In this document: one piece after another, positions 1 through 7,896 of the stretch | How positions within the stretch are numbered: position 1 is the first letter of the stretch | Layout: the number at the start of each line of letters is the position of its first letter | Assembly: GCA_018400395.1 (NCBI GenBank) | Contig: JAGYMN010000009.1 | Coordinates: forward strand, 1-22,996 | Source: Actinomycetota bacterium | GTDB lineage: Bacteria > Actinomycetota > Humimicrobiia > Humimicrobiales > Humimicrobiaceae | DNA length: 22,996 nucleotides | Reading direction: 5' to 3' | Translations under genes and position numbers: made by a program | The notes under the pieces: model-generated | Database searches by the model: none | What the model was told of the DNA's origin: nothing | What the model saw: only the letters and a program-made list of their open reading frames with translations

Positions 1-2
1 TT

Positions 3-338
3 TTTAAAGAATACTTTTTACATATAGAGCTTGATGATACTACGCTTCTACCATGTGGGGAAACCTCTTTAGAATATGGTTTTAATAAAAAAGAAGACTT
101 TGAATTTGTTTATACAGTTTTCGATGTTGAAAATGGTGAATTTGTTAAAAGGTGCACCGGCTACGCATCGTCAGAAGGCAGTGACGGTGGCGCTATGGAA
201 GCCCTGGAATGGACACTCTTGAGCCCCGGAAAATATGAGTACCGGATATACGTTGAAGATACGCTGGTTGAAGCAATACCTTTTAAGATTATATCCTATA
301 CTGAATACTTCAAGCAGAAACTGGGAATAAAAAAATAA
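3..338 (+). CDS. Hypothetical protein, C-terminal part only (5' end outside window)
   Basis: The frame is open from the first bases and ends at TAA 336-338, giving about 111 residues of a longer protein. The visible part has no membrane segment. It alternates charged and aromatic or hydrophobic residues (for example FEFVYTVFDVENGEFV and KYEYRIYVEDTLVEAIPF), a pattern typical of a beta-sandwich. The phrase 'W-T-L-L-S-P-G-K-Y-E-Y-R-I-Y-V' resembles the last strands of Ig-like or chaperone-like domains that describe 'extended/added' secreted proteins, but I do not recognise a family. It ends in a basic tail, KQKLGIKK. Codon use looks normal for the window, so the frame is very probably real. No terminator hairpin is evident after the stop. 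Confidence 0.6.
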   Translation, partial: FKEYFLHIELDDTTLLPCGETSLEYGFNKKEDFEFVYTVFDVENGEFVKRCTGYASSEGSDGGAMEALEWTLLSPGKYEYRIYVEDTLVEAIPFKIISYTEYFKQKLGIKK

Positions 339-496
339 ATATTTATTTTTAAATAGTACACAAACAACCGTTTTATTTTGTAACAATCAGCCCAAAACCC
401 TGTTAAAGTTTTCCGGAATGTTTTTTAAAAATTCCCAGGATTATGCAGAAAATGCCACAGAAAAATACCTGTATTCTGACCTTTAGATTGCATAAT

Positions 497-781
497 TTAC
501 TGCTCCAGTTCTTTTATTACAGATTTAAACTTAACTCTTTCTTCCCTGCTCAGGCGCTTAAATTTAGTTTTTTTAATTTTCCTGTCATGCCTTTTGCTAA
601 AAGCACCCCTTGATACAAGGATTAGTTTTTTTATAATTGAAGGATATCTTGCCGCAAGAATAAAGCCGAGCATATAACCCCATGACCACCCTATAATTGT
701 GGCCGGCAGGTTGCTGTTATCCTCCATTACATCATGTAGTTCCCTGACCTGCCCCTCAAGAGATACCGCGGTCTGAAGGTT
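497..781 (-). pseudogene. Alpha/beta-hydrolase remnant (truncated at both ends)
   Basis: The minus strand reads open for about 94 codons after an in-frame TAA at 784-782. The peptide contains the nucleophile elbow G-W-S-W-G (GxSxG, serine nucleophile), preceded by LPATII and followed by a helix and LILVSRGAF. This is the order found in proline-iminopeptidase-like alpha/beta-hydrolases. The upstream residues LQTAVSLEGQVRELHDVM match the segment that normally precedes the elbow, but a stop replaces the rest of the N-terminal third. The frame also ends soon after SREERVKFKSVIKELEQ, so the lid, the acid and the catalytic His are missing. An intact enzyme of this family has roughly 270-300 residues. 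The ATG at 727 would make only a 76-residue piece with no ribosome site seen. I infer a dead fragment. Confidence 0.7.
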
Positions 782-842
782 TTATCAATCTTGATTTATC
801 CACTGTTCTTACCTGATTACATTTTATTTTAGAATCAGATGT

Positions 843-887
843 TTGACAGGGAGATCTTTTATGATATTATTGAAACAATTGTATTAA
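843..887 (+). promoter_or_regulatory. Promoter and probable TetR operator of the tetR gene at 970
   Basis: TTGACA at 843-848 and TATTAT at 865-870 are separated by 16 bases, a good sigma-70-type promoter. Three bases after the -10 lies AAACAATTGTATTAA (873-887), whose core is a near-palindrome around CAATTG. Fourteen of these 15 bases recur in the promoter of the transporter gene downstream (1635-1649). A repressor bound here would cover the transcription start, so autoregulation by the TetR protein is inferred. Confidence 0.65.
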
Positions 888-969
888 ACATGTGTATAAT
901 TGTAATTTTAAACCAGAGGGTCTACTATTAAAAAACTTCTATTTTTCAGTAATTATTGAAAGAAGATAA

Positions 970-1566
970 ATGACATTAAATGAAATAAATAAGCCTGACG
1001 CCAGGGAAAGAATCATAAAGGCAGTACTTTATATTATCGGAAAGAAGAGTGATGTAAGGGTAACGGTAAGGGAAATATCTGCCAGAGCCAATGTAAATCT
1101 TGCTGCAGTCAATTATTACTTCAGAACAAAGGAAAAACTTTTCGATGAAATTGAAAAATATTTTTTCAGGGAAGTTTTTGAAGCTAACAAGATACTTGAT
1201 GATACGTCGGAAGACCCATATAAAAGAATACTGAGATGGGCAAAGGAGATTACCGGGCTTATAAGTGAAAATCCTGGAATAATATGGATAATTTCCAACA
1301 AAGTTATGAAGAAGGAAAAAACCGGTGTCTTTCTTAATGAATTTATTCACAAAAAGGACCAGAGATTAATCGACCTAATAAGAGACGCCACCGGAATAAG
1401 TGATGAGAAAATTTTAGCTATTAAGAGTATGCAGATCATTACAGGTACAATAAACCCGCTTATATTATTCTATGGTTTTAAAAGCGATTTTAACTTAAAT
1501 CTTGATGACCCTGACACCATGAATATTTATTTAGAAAAGCTGATCAAAAGCATACTTAAAGCCTGA
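970..1566 (+). CDS. TetR/AcrR-family transcriptional regulator
   Basis: A 198-residue DNA-binding repressor, the usual length for the family. Residues about 10-60 form the TetR helix-turn-helix: the segment VREISARANVNLAAVNYYF followed by RTKEKLFDEI is the classic recognition helix and Y-Y-F/K-E-x-L-F signature. The remaining roughly 140 residues are helical and would form the dimer and ligand pocket, as in the family, but the ligand cannot be told. The start ATG has a purine-rich GAAAGAAG shortly upstream. The next gene on the same strand encodes an MMPL transporter, and the promoters of both genes share one 15-base site, so it most likely represses its own gene and the pump. The transporter has its own promoter at 1599, so the two genes need not be one transcript. 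Confidence 0.9.
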   Translation: MTLNEINKPDARERIIKAVLYIIGKKSDVRVTVREISARANVNLAAVNYYFRTKEKLFDEIEKYFFREVFEANKILDDTSEDPYKRILRWAKEITGLISENPGIIWIISNKVMKKEKTGVFLNEFIHKKDQRLIDLIRDATGISDEKILAIKSMQIITGTINPLILFYGFKSDFNLNLDDPDTMNIYLEKLIKSILKA

Positions 1567-1598
1567 TTAGAACCATAAGTTTAATTTTTTAAATCAAT

Positions 1599-1649
1599 TT
1601 GACAAAAATTTAAATATTGCTATATTTACAGATTAAACAATTGTTTTAA
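1599..1649 (+). promoter_or_regulatory. Promoter and operator of the MMPL transporter operon
   Basis: TTGACA (1599-1604) and TATATT (1621-1626) are spaced by 16 bases. The palindrome AAACAATTGTTT (1635-1646), extended to AAACAATTGTTTTAA (to 1649), sits just downstream of the -10, around the expected start of transcription. It matches the site at 873-887 in 14 of 15 bases, which points to a shared repressor, most simply the TetR protein encoded between the two sites. Confidence 0.7.
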
Positions 1650-1720
1650 TTTTTAGTTTAAATTAATGGTTTTATACAGGTGTTTTTATTAATTTTGAAT
1701 CCGTGTTAAACAAAGGTTAT

Positions 1721-3781
1721 ATGGAAAGATTAGGAAAATTTATTACTGTTCATAAAATACTGATTATTATAATCTTCATTATACTCATAATCCCCTCCAT
1801 AATAGGGATGTTAAATACCGGCACCAACTATGACCTGCTTTCCTATCTTCCCGGTGAATTAAATTCAAAACAGGGACAGGACATTCTAAATGAGAACTTC
1901 GGGATAGGCAGCCTGGTCTACCTTATGGTGTATGACAGAGAGCCCGATGAAGTAGACAGGTTAAAGGATAGGATAATCGGAATAGATGGAGTTGAGAAAG
2001 TAGACTGGATCGATGATTATTCAGATATCTATATTCCCCAGGATTTTATCCCTGATGAGATTAAGGAAAACTTTATTTCAGAAAACGCCAGCCTGCTGCA
2101 GATACAGCTAAGCGAAGACGCAAAGGGCGAACAGGCAAACCAGGCTGTGGAAGATATAAAGAAAGAAGCTGCAGATAAAAGTTTCCTCGGCGGTCAGGCA
2201 GCGATGCTTGCTGAATTCCAGGGCATAATCGATAAAGAAATAAATATATATCTTCTAATAGGCTTTGCAGTCATATTTATAATATTATCTCTTGCCACTA
2301 CTTCTATAATTGAGCCTTTTTTGCTTCTTATCTCTGTGGGGTTTGCCATAATTTTAAATATGGGGAGTAACATTTTTCTTGGAGAAATATCTTATGTAAC
2401 AGACTCGGTAGTTGCTATAATGCAGCTTGCTGTTTGCATGGATTATTCAATTTTTCTGGTTCACCGCTATCACCAGGAAAAGCAGAACAGCATCGACAAA
2501 AATACGGCAATGATAAGGGCCATAAAAAACTCCGGAATACCGATAAGCAGCAGTGCTCTTACCACTATGGCCGGCTTCTCCGCTATTATGATAATGAAAC
2601 TTGGTCTTGGGAAGGACCTGGGATTTGTTCTTGCAAAAGGAGTGGTATTCAGTCTTCTTACAAGCATTACGCTACTGCCGGCATTACTAGTGACTTTTGA
2701 CCGCTGGATTGAAAAAACCCCTCACCGCATACTTCTCCCACGGTTTAATCTGATTGCCAACTGGACCGTAAAATATAAATGGGTCTTCTTAATAATAATT
2801 ATACTTGTAATTATACCTTCATATCTTTCCCAGAATAATCTTGATTATTATTACTCTACGGAAAAAATGCTCCCATCCGAAGCAGAGTCTATAAAAGATA
2901 ATGAAAGAATAAGTGATGAATTTGGAACCGGAGAGATGGTTTATGTTATAACCCCAGAAACTGATAGAACCGTACAAAAGGAGATAAATAAAAAGATAAT
3001 GGGGATCACCGCTGTAAAAGAAGTATCAAATATTGCAGAAATTGCCGATCCGGCAACTCCCGAGTTCCTGATACCCGATCAATACCTGGAGCAGTTTAAA
3101 GATACCGGTTATACCTATACATTAATACAGATAGAAACAGACAAAGAGGACCCTTTAACTGTCCAGGCTATAAAAGAGATAAGAGAGATTATTTCTTCAA
3201 ACTATGATAAATACTACGTCACCGGTGAGTCCGTACTCACAAGTGATATTTCCGATGTTACCGAGAAGGATCTTTTATATGTGAGTATTTTATCAATAGT
3301 TCTTGTAGCGATAATAATAGCTATCGGATTTAAATCTATTGGAATTCCAATCCTTCTTGTATTTTTAATTGAGGCTGCAATATGGCTCAACCTCGGGATC
3401 TCATATTTTTCGGGAGAACCGGTCTCTTTTATGACTCCTATCTTTATCGGGGCTATCCAGTTAGGAGCAACGATTGATTATGCAATTTTATTTACTTCAA
3501 AGTACAGGGAAAATCTCGGGAACAATCTAAACAAAGAAGATGCCATAATCCAGTCTATCCGGGAAACAGGCCAATCAATATTTACCAGCGCTATGATACT
3601 TTTTTCTGCCACCATGGTTATAACCCTGGTTACAAGCGTAAAAGCAACCGGAGAATTTACCCTCATGATTGGAAGAGGAGCATTGATAAGCATGGCAATG
3701 ATCTTTCTGGGGCTTCCCAGTATCCTTTTGATTTTTGACAGGTTTATAAAGTGGACAACATGGAAATGGAATTCCAGATAA
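1721..3781 (+). CDS. MMPL/RND-superfamily transporter (YdfJ-like)
   Basis: A polytopic export pump of 686 residues, close to the usual 700-720 of bacterial MMPL proteins. It has the duplicated RND layout: one N-terminal membrane helix (about residues 13-34), a large extracytoplasmic loop, five helices, then the same again. Each half has the diagnostic motif on membrane helix 4: MDYSIFLVHRYHQE near residue 240 and IDYAILFTSKYRE near residue 585. The acidic residue in each is the expected proton-relay site. Transport would be proton-driven; substrates in the family are lipids, drugs or glycolipids and cannot be predicted here. I prefer the ATG at 1721, preceded by AAAGG at 1712-1716; an in-frame GTG at 1703 would add six residues but has no ribosome site. 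The secreted heptad-repeat gene follows after 41 bases, which implies co-transcription. Confidence 0.93.
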   Translation: MERLGKFITVHKILIIIIFIILIIPSIIGMLNTGTNYDLLSYLPGELNSKQGQDILNENFGIGSLVYLMVYDREPDEVDRLKDRIIGIDGVEKVDWIDDYSDIYIPQDFIPDEIKENFISENASLLQIQLSEDAKGEQANQAVEDIKKEAADKSFLGGQAAMLAEFQGIIDKEINIYLLIGFAVIFIILSLATTSIIEPFLLLISVGFAIILNMGSNIFLGEISYVTDSVVAIMQLAVCMDYSIFLVHRYHQEKQNSIDKNTAMIRAIKNSGIPISSSALTTMAGFSAIMIMKLGLGKDLGFVLAKGVVFSLLTSITLLPALLVTFDRWIEKTPHRILLPRFNLIANWTVKYKWVFLIIIILVIIPSYLSQNNLDYYYSTEKMLPSEAESIKDNERISDEFGTGEMVYVITPETDRTVQKEINKKIMGITAVKEVSNIAEIADPATPEFLIPDQYLEQFKDTGYTYTLIQIETDKEDPLTVQAIKEIREIISSNYDKYYVTGESVLTSDISDVTEKDLLYVSILSIVLVAIIIAIGFKSIGIPILLVFLIEAAIWLNLGISYFSGEPVSFMTPIFIGAIQLGATIDYAILFTSKYRENLGNNLNKEDAIIQSIRETGQSIFTSAMILFSATMVITLVTSVKATGEFTLMIGRGALISMAMIFLGLPSILLIFDRFIKWTTWKWNSR

Positions 3782-3822
3782 TTACTGGAGTTAAAAATAA
3801 TTTTTAAGAGGTGAATTAATAA

Positions 3823-5775
3823 ATGAATATGACTAAAATGAAAAAATGTTTCCTAAAGACACGGGCTATCACTGCTGTCTTAATGCTTTTGTTTGTATTT
3901 ATTAGCACTGCGGCTTTTACTTCCGGAGATACTGAAAAACCGGCTTTAAATAATGTAAATAAGAATGAGACAGTCTATGTATCTCTGGAAAATAACGGAG
4001 AAGTAAGCAAAATTGAAATTGTTAACTGGCTTTTTATTCCGAGACAGGCCTCGATTGAAGCCATGGATGAAAAGTTCACAGATTACGGCAAATATAAATC
4101 CGTTAAAAACCTGACGGGCCAGGAAAAGCCTCAGATAAAAAATGATTCCGTAACCTGGCCCATGACTGCTTTTGAAGCCGCTAATTTATTTTACAGCGGT
4201 ATAGCCGATAAGAAGCTTCCATTTGAAATAGCCATAAAATACTACCTGGACGGAAAAGAGGCAGAACCCGGGGACCTTGCAGGGAAATCAGGTGATTTAA
4301 AGATACATTTCAGGGTAGAAAATAAGACAGCCCAGGAAGAGCCAATCAAATATTCCGGATACTATGATGAAGAGGTTGTAAAAAATGAAGATTATTACAT
4401 ACCCTTTGCAGTGCAGATATCACTGGAGCTTGACCTGGAAAAATTTTCAGACTTTAGAAGTGACAAGGCAAGTTTAGTTATAACCGGGAAAACTGCAAAC
4501 ATAAGCTTTTCTTCGATTCCCTACCCCGACGAAGAGTTTGAACTTGAAATGTACGGGGAAAATATAGAGATAAACCCGATAAATATTATAATTCTTCCCC
4601 GGGAAATCCCTGCTCTAACAGACCTCGAAGAGTCAGAAGAGGGCCTGAAAGAACTGGCCGATGGCCTGGAGGAGATGGGAGATGGTTCAGTTGATTTACT
4701 TGAGGGGATGGACGAGGTTATTGACGGAGTCGGCGAATTTAAAGAGAACAGCCAGGAGCTTACTGACGCAATTTCAAAGATAAATCACGGTGCATATACA
4801 CTTAACAGTGAAAGCAGCGGTATCACCAAAGGAATGAATGGCATTAAGAATGGCCTCGGTGAACTAAACAGCCAGTCCGGACAGATCAGCAGCGCCATTA
4901 GTCAAATAAATAGCGGAGCTTCAGGGCTTTCTGGCGGGCTCCAGCAATCAGCAGCAGGCATGGGCGAGCTTGAAAATGCGTCAGCAGGTATTTTAGGAGG
5001 TTTGCAGCTTCTTCAGTCAACAAACAACGGCCTCTGCCAGGCAGCACAGGCTTTACTCTCGGATCCTGATTTCCAGGCACTGAAGACTTCAGACCCAACA
5101 CTTTATAAAGAACTTCTTGCTGTCTTAGAGGGTGTTCTAGGGGAAAATGCAATAATAAGCGGAACTTCCTCGAACCCCGGACTTGTTAACGGAATGACAG
5201 GGCTAAATTCCGGAATTAGCGATATGAAGAACGGCCTTGATGCCCTGGCAGACAATTTCCTTGCTTTCAGCCAGGGAGTAAGCGAAATGACTTCAGAAAT
5301 TGATAAACTGCCGGATGGAATCAGCCAGCTATATGAAGGCCAGAAGAAACTCTACAGCGGGTGGAGAGAGTATGCAGACGGCATCAGTGAACTTTATAAC
5401 GGGACCCAAAAATTATACGATGGCACTAAAAATATGCCGAAAGATATAAGTAAATTATATGAAGGGCTGACTGATTTCAGGGAAGGCCTGGCAGAATTAA
5501 AAAATGAGGGAATTACAGAAATCAAAGAAGAGGTAATAAAAAATTACGATGATGTAAAATTCGGTATTGCTCTTACCGATAGGACCAAACAGCTGGCAGA
5601 AAATTACCGTTCCTTTATGAATAATCAGAAGAATATTTACAGCAGTGTCCAGTTTGTCCTTCAAACAAAAGGAATAAAAGTAGAAGAAGCAGAGACGGAA
5701 CCGGTAATAGAAGAAAAGGTTGAATCAAATTTCTGGCAGAAACTGATTAATCTCTTCAGGAAAAAAGAAGAATAG
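3823..5775 (+). CDS. Secreted Leu/Gly heptad-repeat protein (YhgE/Pip-like), MMPL partner
   Basis: A 650-residue exported protein. A signal peptide or anchor is clear at residues 1-34 (KMKKCFLKTR, a hydrophobic stretch, then small residues near TAAFTSG). Residues about 45-265 look like beta-rich globular sequence. Residues about 266-560 consist of repeated x-x-x-Leu-x-x-Gly units, such as LKELADGLEEMGDG, LYEGQKKLYSGWREYADG and LYNGTQKLYDG, which form long helical hairpins in the YhgE/Pip family. A non-repeat insert (about 395-450) interrupts them. The C-terminus is charged and ends FWQKLINLFRKKEE. Unlike full-length YhgE/Pip proteins, no block of C-terminal membrane helices is visible, so it should be secreted or tethered only by its N-terminus. 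The start has AAGAGGTG nine bases upstream. Position directly behind an MMPL pump suggests an extracytoplasmic accessory role; function is otherwise unknown. Confidence 0.8.
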   Translation: MNMTKMKKCFLKTRAITAVLMLLFVFISTAAFTSGDTEKPALNNVNKNETVYVSLENNGEVSKIEIVNWLFIPRQASIEAMDEKFTDYGKYKSVKNLTGQEKPQIKNDSVTWPMTAFEAANLFYSGIADKKLPFEIAIKYYLDGKEAEPGDLAGKSGDLKIHFRVENKTAQEEPIKYSGYYDEEVVKNEDYYIPFAVQISLELDLEKFSDFRSDKASLVITGKTANISFSSIPYPDEEFELEMYGENIEINPINIIILPREIPALTDLEESEEGLKELADGLEEMGDGSVDLLEGMDEVIDGVGEFKENSQELTDAISKINHGAYTLNSESSGITKGMNGIKNGLGELNSQSGQISSAISQINSGASGLSGGLQQSAAGMGELENASAGILGGLQLLQSTNNGLCQAAQALLSDPDFQALKTSDPTLYKELLAVLEGVLGENAIISGTSSNPGLVNGMTGLNSGISDMKNGLDALADNFLAFSQGVSEMTSEIDKLPDGISQLYEGQKKLYSGWREYADGISELYNGTQKLYDGTKNMPKDISKLYEGLTDFREGLAELKNEGITEIKEEVIKNYDDVKFGIALTDRTKQLAENYRSFMNNQKNIYSSVQFVLQTKGIKVEEAETEPVIEEKVESNFWQKLINLFRKKEE

Positions 5776-5781
5776 AATAAT

Positions 5782-5800
5782 ACTGCTAACAACAGTTTTT
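5782..5800 (+). terminator. Weak candidate terminator after the MMPL operon
   Basis: ACTG (5782-5785) pairs with CAGT (5793-5796) around a 7-base loop, and the hairpin runs into five Ts. The stem is only four pairs, so it is a weak intrinsic terminator at best. It is the only hairpin with a T run found in the short gap before the next, opposite-strand reading frame. Confidence 0.3.
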
Positions 5801-5820
5801 AAACATACTTATACAAATGC

Positions 5821-6015
5821 TTAATCAGGACATTCCTTTACTGCCCTAAATGCCAGGTAGCCGTACCTGTTTTCAATATTTCTCGGGTACACTCCACCAT
5901 TATAGCTTATAATATATGCCCTTTCCTCATCTGCCATGGTTTTTGTCCAGTAATAAATAACCATGGAATGTGGATCCCAGAGGGATGCAATAACAGTCAC
6001 TATGGCCACTGCCAT
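5821..6015 (-). pseudogene. Small frame ending like the C-terminus of an FGE/DUF1566-type protein
   Basis: A 64-residue frame with no convincing ribosome site. Its last 40 residues, especially YWTKTMADEERAYIISYNGG and ENRYGYLAFRAVK, look like the end of a formylglycine-generating-enzyme (SUMF1) or DUF1566 domain, where tryptophan, glycine and a terminal 'Y-x-x-F/V-R-x-V' are conserved. The N-terminal part MAVAIVTVIASL is hydrophobic, and the open frame extends about 14 codons upstream of the ATG (QIITRRQLVFGW) before a stop. Either this is the tail of a decayed larger gene, which I favour, or a very small anchored protein. Assignment to the FGE-like fold rests on pattern recognition only. Confidence 0.35.
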
Positions 6016-6251
6016 CCATCCAAAAACCAGCTGCCTTCTTGTTATAATTTGTTACTTTTCCATAAAATGATGCTTTATTTAATATAACTGATACAGGGAT
6101 TTTTTATAAGATTGCTTAAATTCTTTTAAAGGTTTTATAAACTGTGGTGACCCCAATGTTCATTCATCCTACTACCTAATAGTATCATTAAATATTATCC
6201 GGGATCATTTAAAGACTACCAATTTTTTATACTTTATTAATCAAACCTGAA

Positions 6252-7397
6252 TCAGCTGGAAGGCTTTTCAATTAATTCTACATCCTTTACCAGATAATCA
6301 CCATCACGGTATATTTTCAGGCTGACAATATCACCTGCATTATGCCTAAGCAACTGAGCTAAGAGTTTGTACGGGTCCATTATTTCTTCCCCGTTAAATT
6401 CTGTAATTATATCTCCTTTTTTAATACCTGCCCTGTCTGCAGGATAGCCCTGCATTACACCTGCAACATAGACGCCGACAATATCTGTTGTATTTTCCCC
6501 CATCTCTATGCCGATAAAAGGAATCTTTGCTTCTCCATATTCTATTATCTGCCGGGCAATATTTACCGCGGTATCAGAAGGAATAGCAAATCCTATACCA
6601 ATATTCGCCCCTGAAGGCGAAAGTATTATAGTATTTATACCTATGACCTGCCCTGAAGAATTAAGTAAAGGCCCACCACTGTTGCCCTGGTTTATGGCAG
6701 CATCAGTCTGGACAAGATCCACCATGGGTATTGTATCAGCGTAAGCGGAAATATCCCTTCCCTTGGCACTGACAACACCGGTAGTAACCGTCTGAGTTAG
6801 GCCAAAAGGACTGCCTACAGCAATTGCTATCTCTCCTACCCTGACATTTTCTATAGAGGTAAAGGATGCCTCTTTTAGATTATCGGCCATGATTTTTATA
6901 ACAGCAATATCTGTGTCCTCATTTTCTCCTATAAGTTCGGCTTCGTATTCTGTCCCGTCATATAAAGTAACAAGGAGCTCTTCTGCCTTAGATGCTACAT
7001 GGCTGTTAGTAATAATATAGCCGTCACTTGAATATATTATTCCTGATCCTATTCCTTCACCTTCCCTTATATTGCCAAAAATATCTTCTTGTCTTACAGT
7101 CACCTGTATATTTACTACTGAAGGAGTTATATCTTCAACCAGCCTGGTTATTGCATCATTGAAACCATCGAGAGTCAGCGCCGGACTTTCTTTTTTATCT
7201 TCCAGCTTATAATCTTCTTCTTCAGCCCGGTCTTCAACAGCAGCCGCCTCTTCTTCTTTTACCTCCTCTTTATCGTCTGCTCCAATATTCAGGTCAAAGA
7301 GCGGCTTTAATAAGCATCCAGTAAAAATTACTGCTACACAGGTTAGCAAAACAAGTAAAAATACAATTGCTGTTAAATTAATCCTGTTTTTTTTCAT
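6252..7397 (-). CDS. HtrA/DegP-type serine protease with one PDZ domain
   Basis: An extracytoplasmic quality-control protease of 381 residues. It has an N-terminal hydrophobic segment (about residues 8-28) that anchors it; the sequence VIFTGC also resembles a lipobox, so a lipoprotein is possible. An acidic, low-complexity linker follows (about 40-70, many E/D/K). The trypsin-like domain carries the full triad: His in TNSHVA (about 131), Asp in EDTDIAVIK (about 161) and Ser in GNSGGPLLN (about 238). One PDZ domain (about 290-378) with GIEMGENTTD and PADRAGIKKGDII completes the usual HtrA/YyxA-like layout. The start has AAGAGGATG upstream. The gene is monocistronic, and a small inverted repeat, AGTCA-TCG-TGACT (7433-7445), lies in its promoter region. 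No family-critical residue is missing. Confidence 0.93.
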   Translation of the reverse strand: MKKNRINLTAIVFLLVLLTCVAVIFTGCLLKPLFDLNIGADDKEEVKEEEAAAVEDRAEEEDYKLEDKKESPALTLDGFNDAITRLVEDITPSVVNIQVTVRQEDIFGNIREGEGIGSGIIYSSDGYIITNSHVASKAEELLVTLYDGTEYEAELIGENEDTDIAVIKIMADNLKEASFTSIENVRVGEIAIAVGSPFGLTQTVTTGVVSAKGRDISAYADTIPMVDLVQTDAAINQGNSGGPLLNSSGQVIGINTIILSPSGANIGIGFAIPSDTAVNIARQIIEYGEAKIPFIGIEMGENTTDIVGVYVAGVMQGYPADRAGIKKGDIITEFNGEEIMDPYKLLAQLLRHNAGDIVSLKIYRDGDYLVKDVELIEKPSS

Positions 7398-7432
7398 TTA
7401 TATCATCCTCTTATATAAAGTTATTAATCTAT

Positions 7433-7445
7433 AGTCATCGTGACT
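7433..7445. promoter_or_regulatory. Short palindrome upstream of the HtrA gene
   Basis: AGTCA and TGACT flank a TCG centre, 36-48 bases before the protease start codon. It is a possible operator, but five-base arms occur often by chance, so support is weak. Confidence 0.25.
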
Positions 7446-7896
7446 TCCAAATAATATAACACTTTAATTAATTTTACATTTAATGCTGCCCTTTTATCAA
7501 GTTACATATCCTAATCTAAAAAATTCAGTTAGCCGGGCAGATCTTATTTTTTGCTCCATATAGAAAATTTCTAAAAAATCAGGGTGAGTCTGCTGGCTTA
7601 AAAAGCCCATTTCACCTTTATAACATTGTAAATATTTACATAATAATTATTGAAATAAAATAACTTCAGATTTGTAAATTGGTTTAAGAATGATAGACTT
7701 ATTAAAGGATGACGGGAGCGGCCAGGCTATGTATTTTTTATACTATTGCCATGCAGGTTTCCAGCCATTTATAAATAAGGGAAGAAATATTTTTATGATA
7801 TCAATTTTCCCTTTAAAATTGATATTAATAGTAAACCTGACAAATTTGCTATGATCTTTTTAATTTAGATGATCATTACAGATCCAGGGAGAGGGT
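7446..7896. other. Long AT-rich intergenic region with two stem-loops
   Basis: This 451-base gap between the divergent protease and phosphatase genes has no convincing gene. It holds a nested hairpin (7583-7616) with an inner stem GGCTT/AAGCC closed by AAA and an outer GGTGA/TCACC, and an 11-base perfect inverted repeat (7798-7808 and 7815-7825, ATATCAATTTT with a 6-base loop). A weak promoter CTGACA (7837-7842) and TTAATT (7860-7865) lies before the phosphatase gene. A 54-codon frame at 7690-7854 has no ribosome site and is not accepted. Confidence 0.5.

Noticed and set aside
418..486. Short frame MFFKNSQDYAENATEKYLYS...
   Set aside because: It looks slightly protein-like and might be the tail of another decayed gene, but 22 codons are too few to assign it to a family.
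4600..5520. Repetitive DNA within the heptad-repeat gene
   Set aside because: The repeats are protein-level heptads with divergent codons, not a DNA repeat array or CRISPR.
7690..7854. 54-codon frame before the phosphatase gene
   Set aside because: No ribosome site, no recognisable sequence, and it runs through the inverted repeat at 7798-7825.
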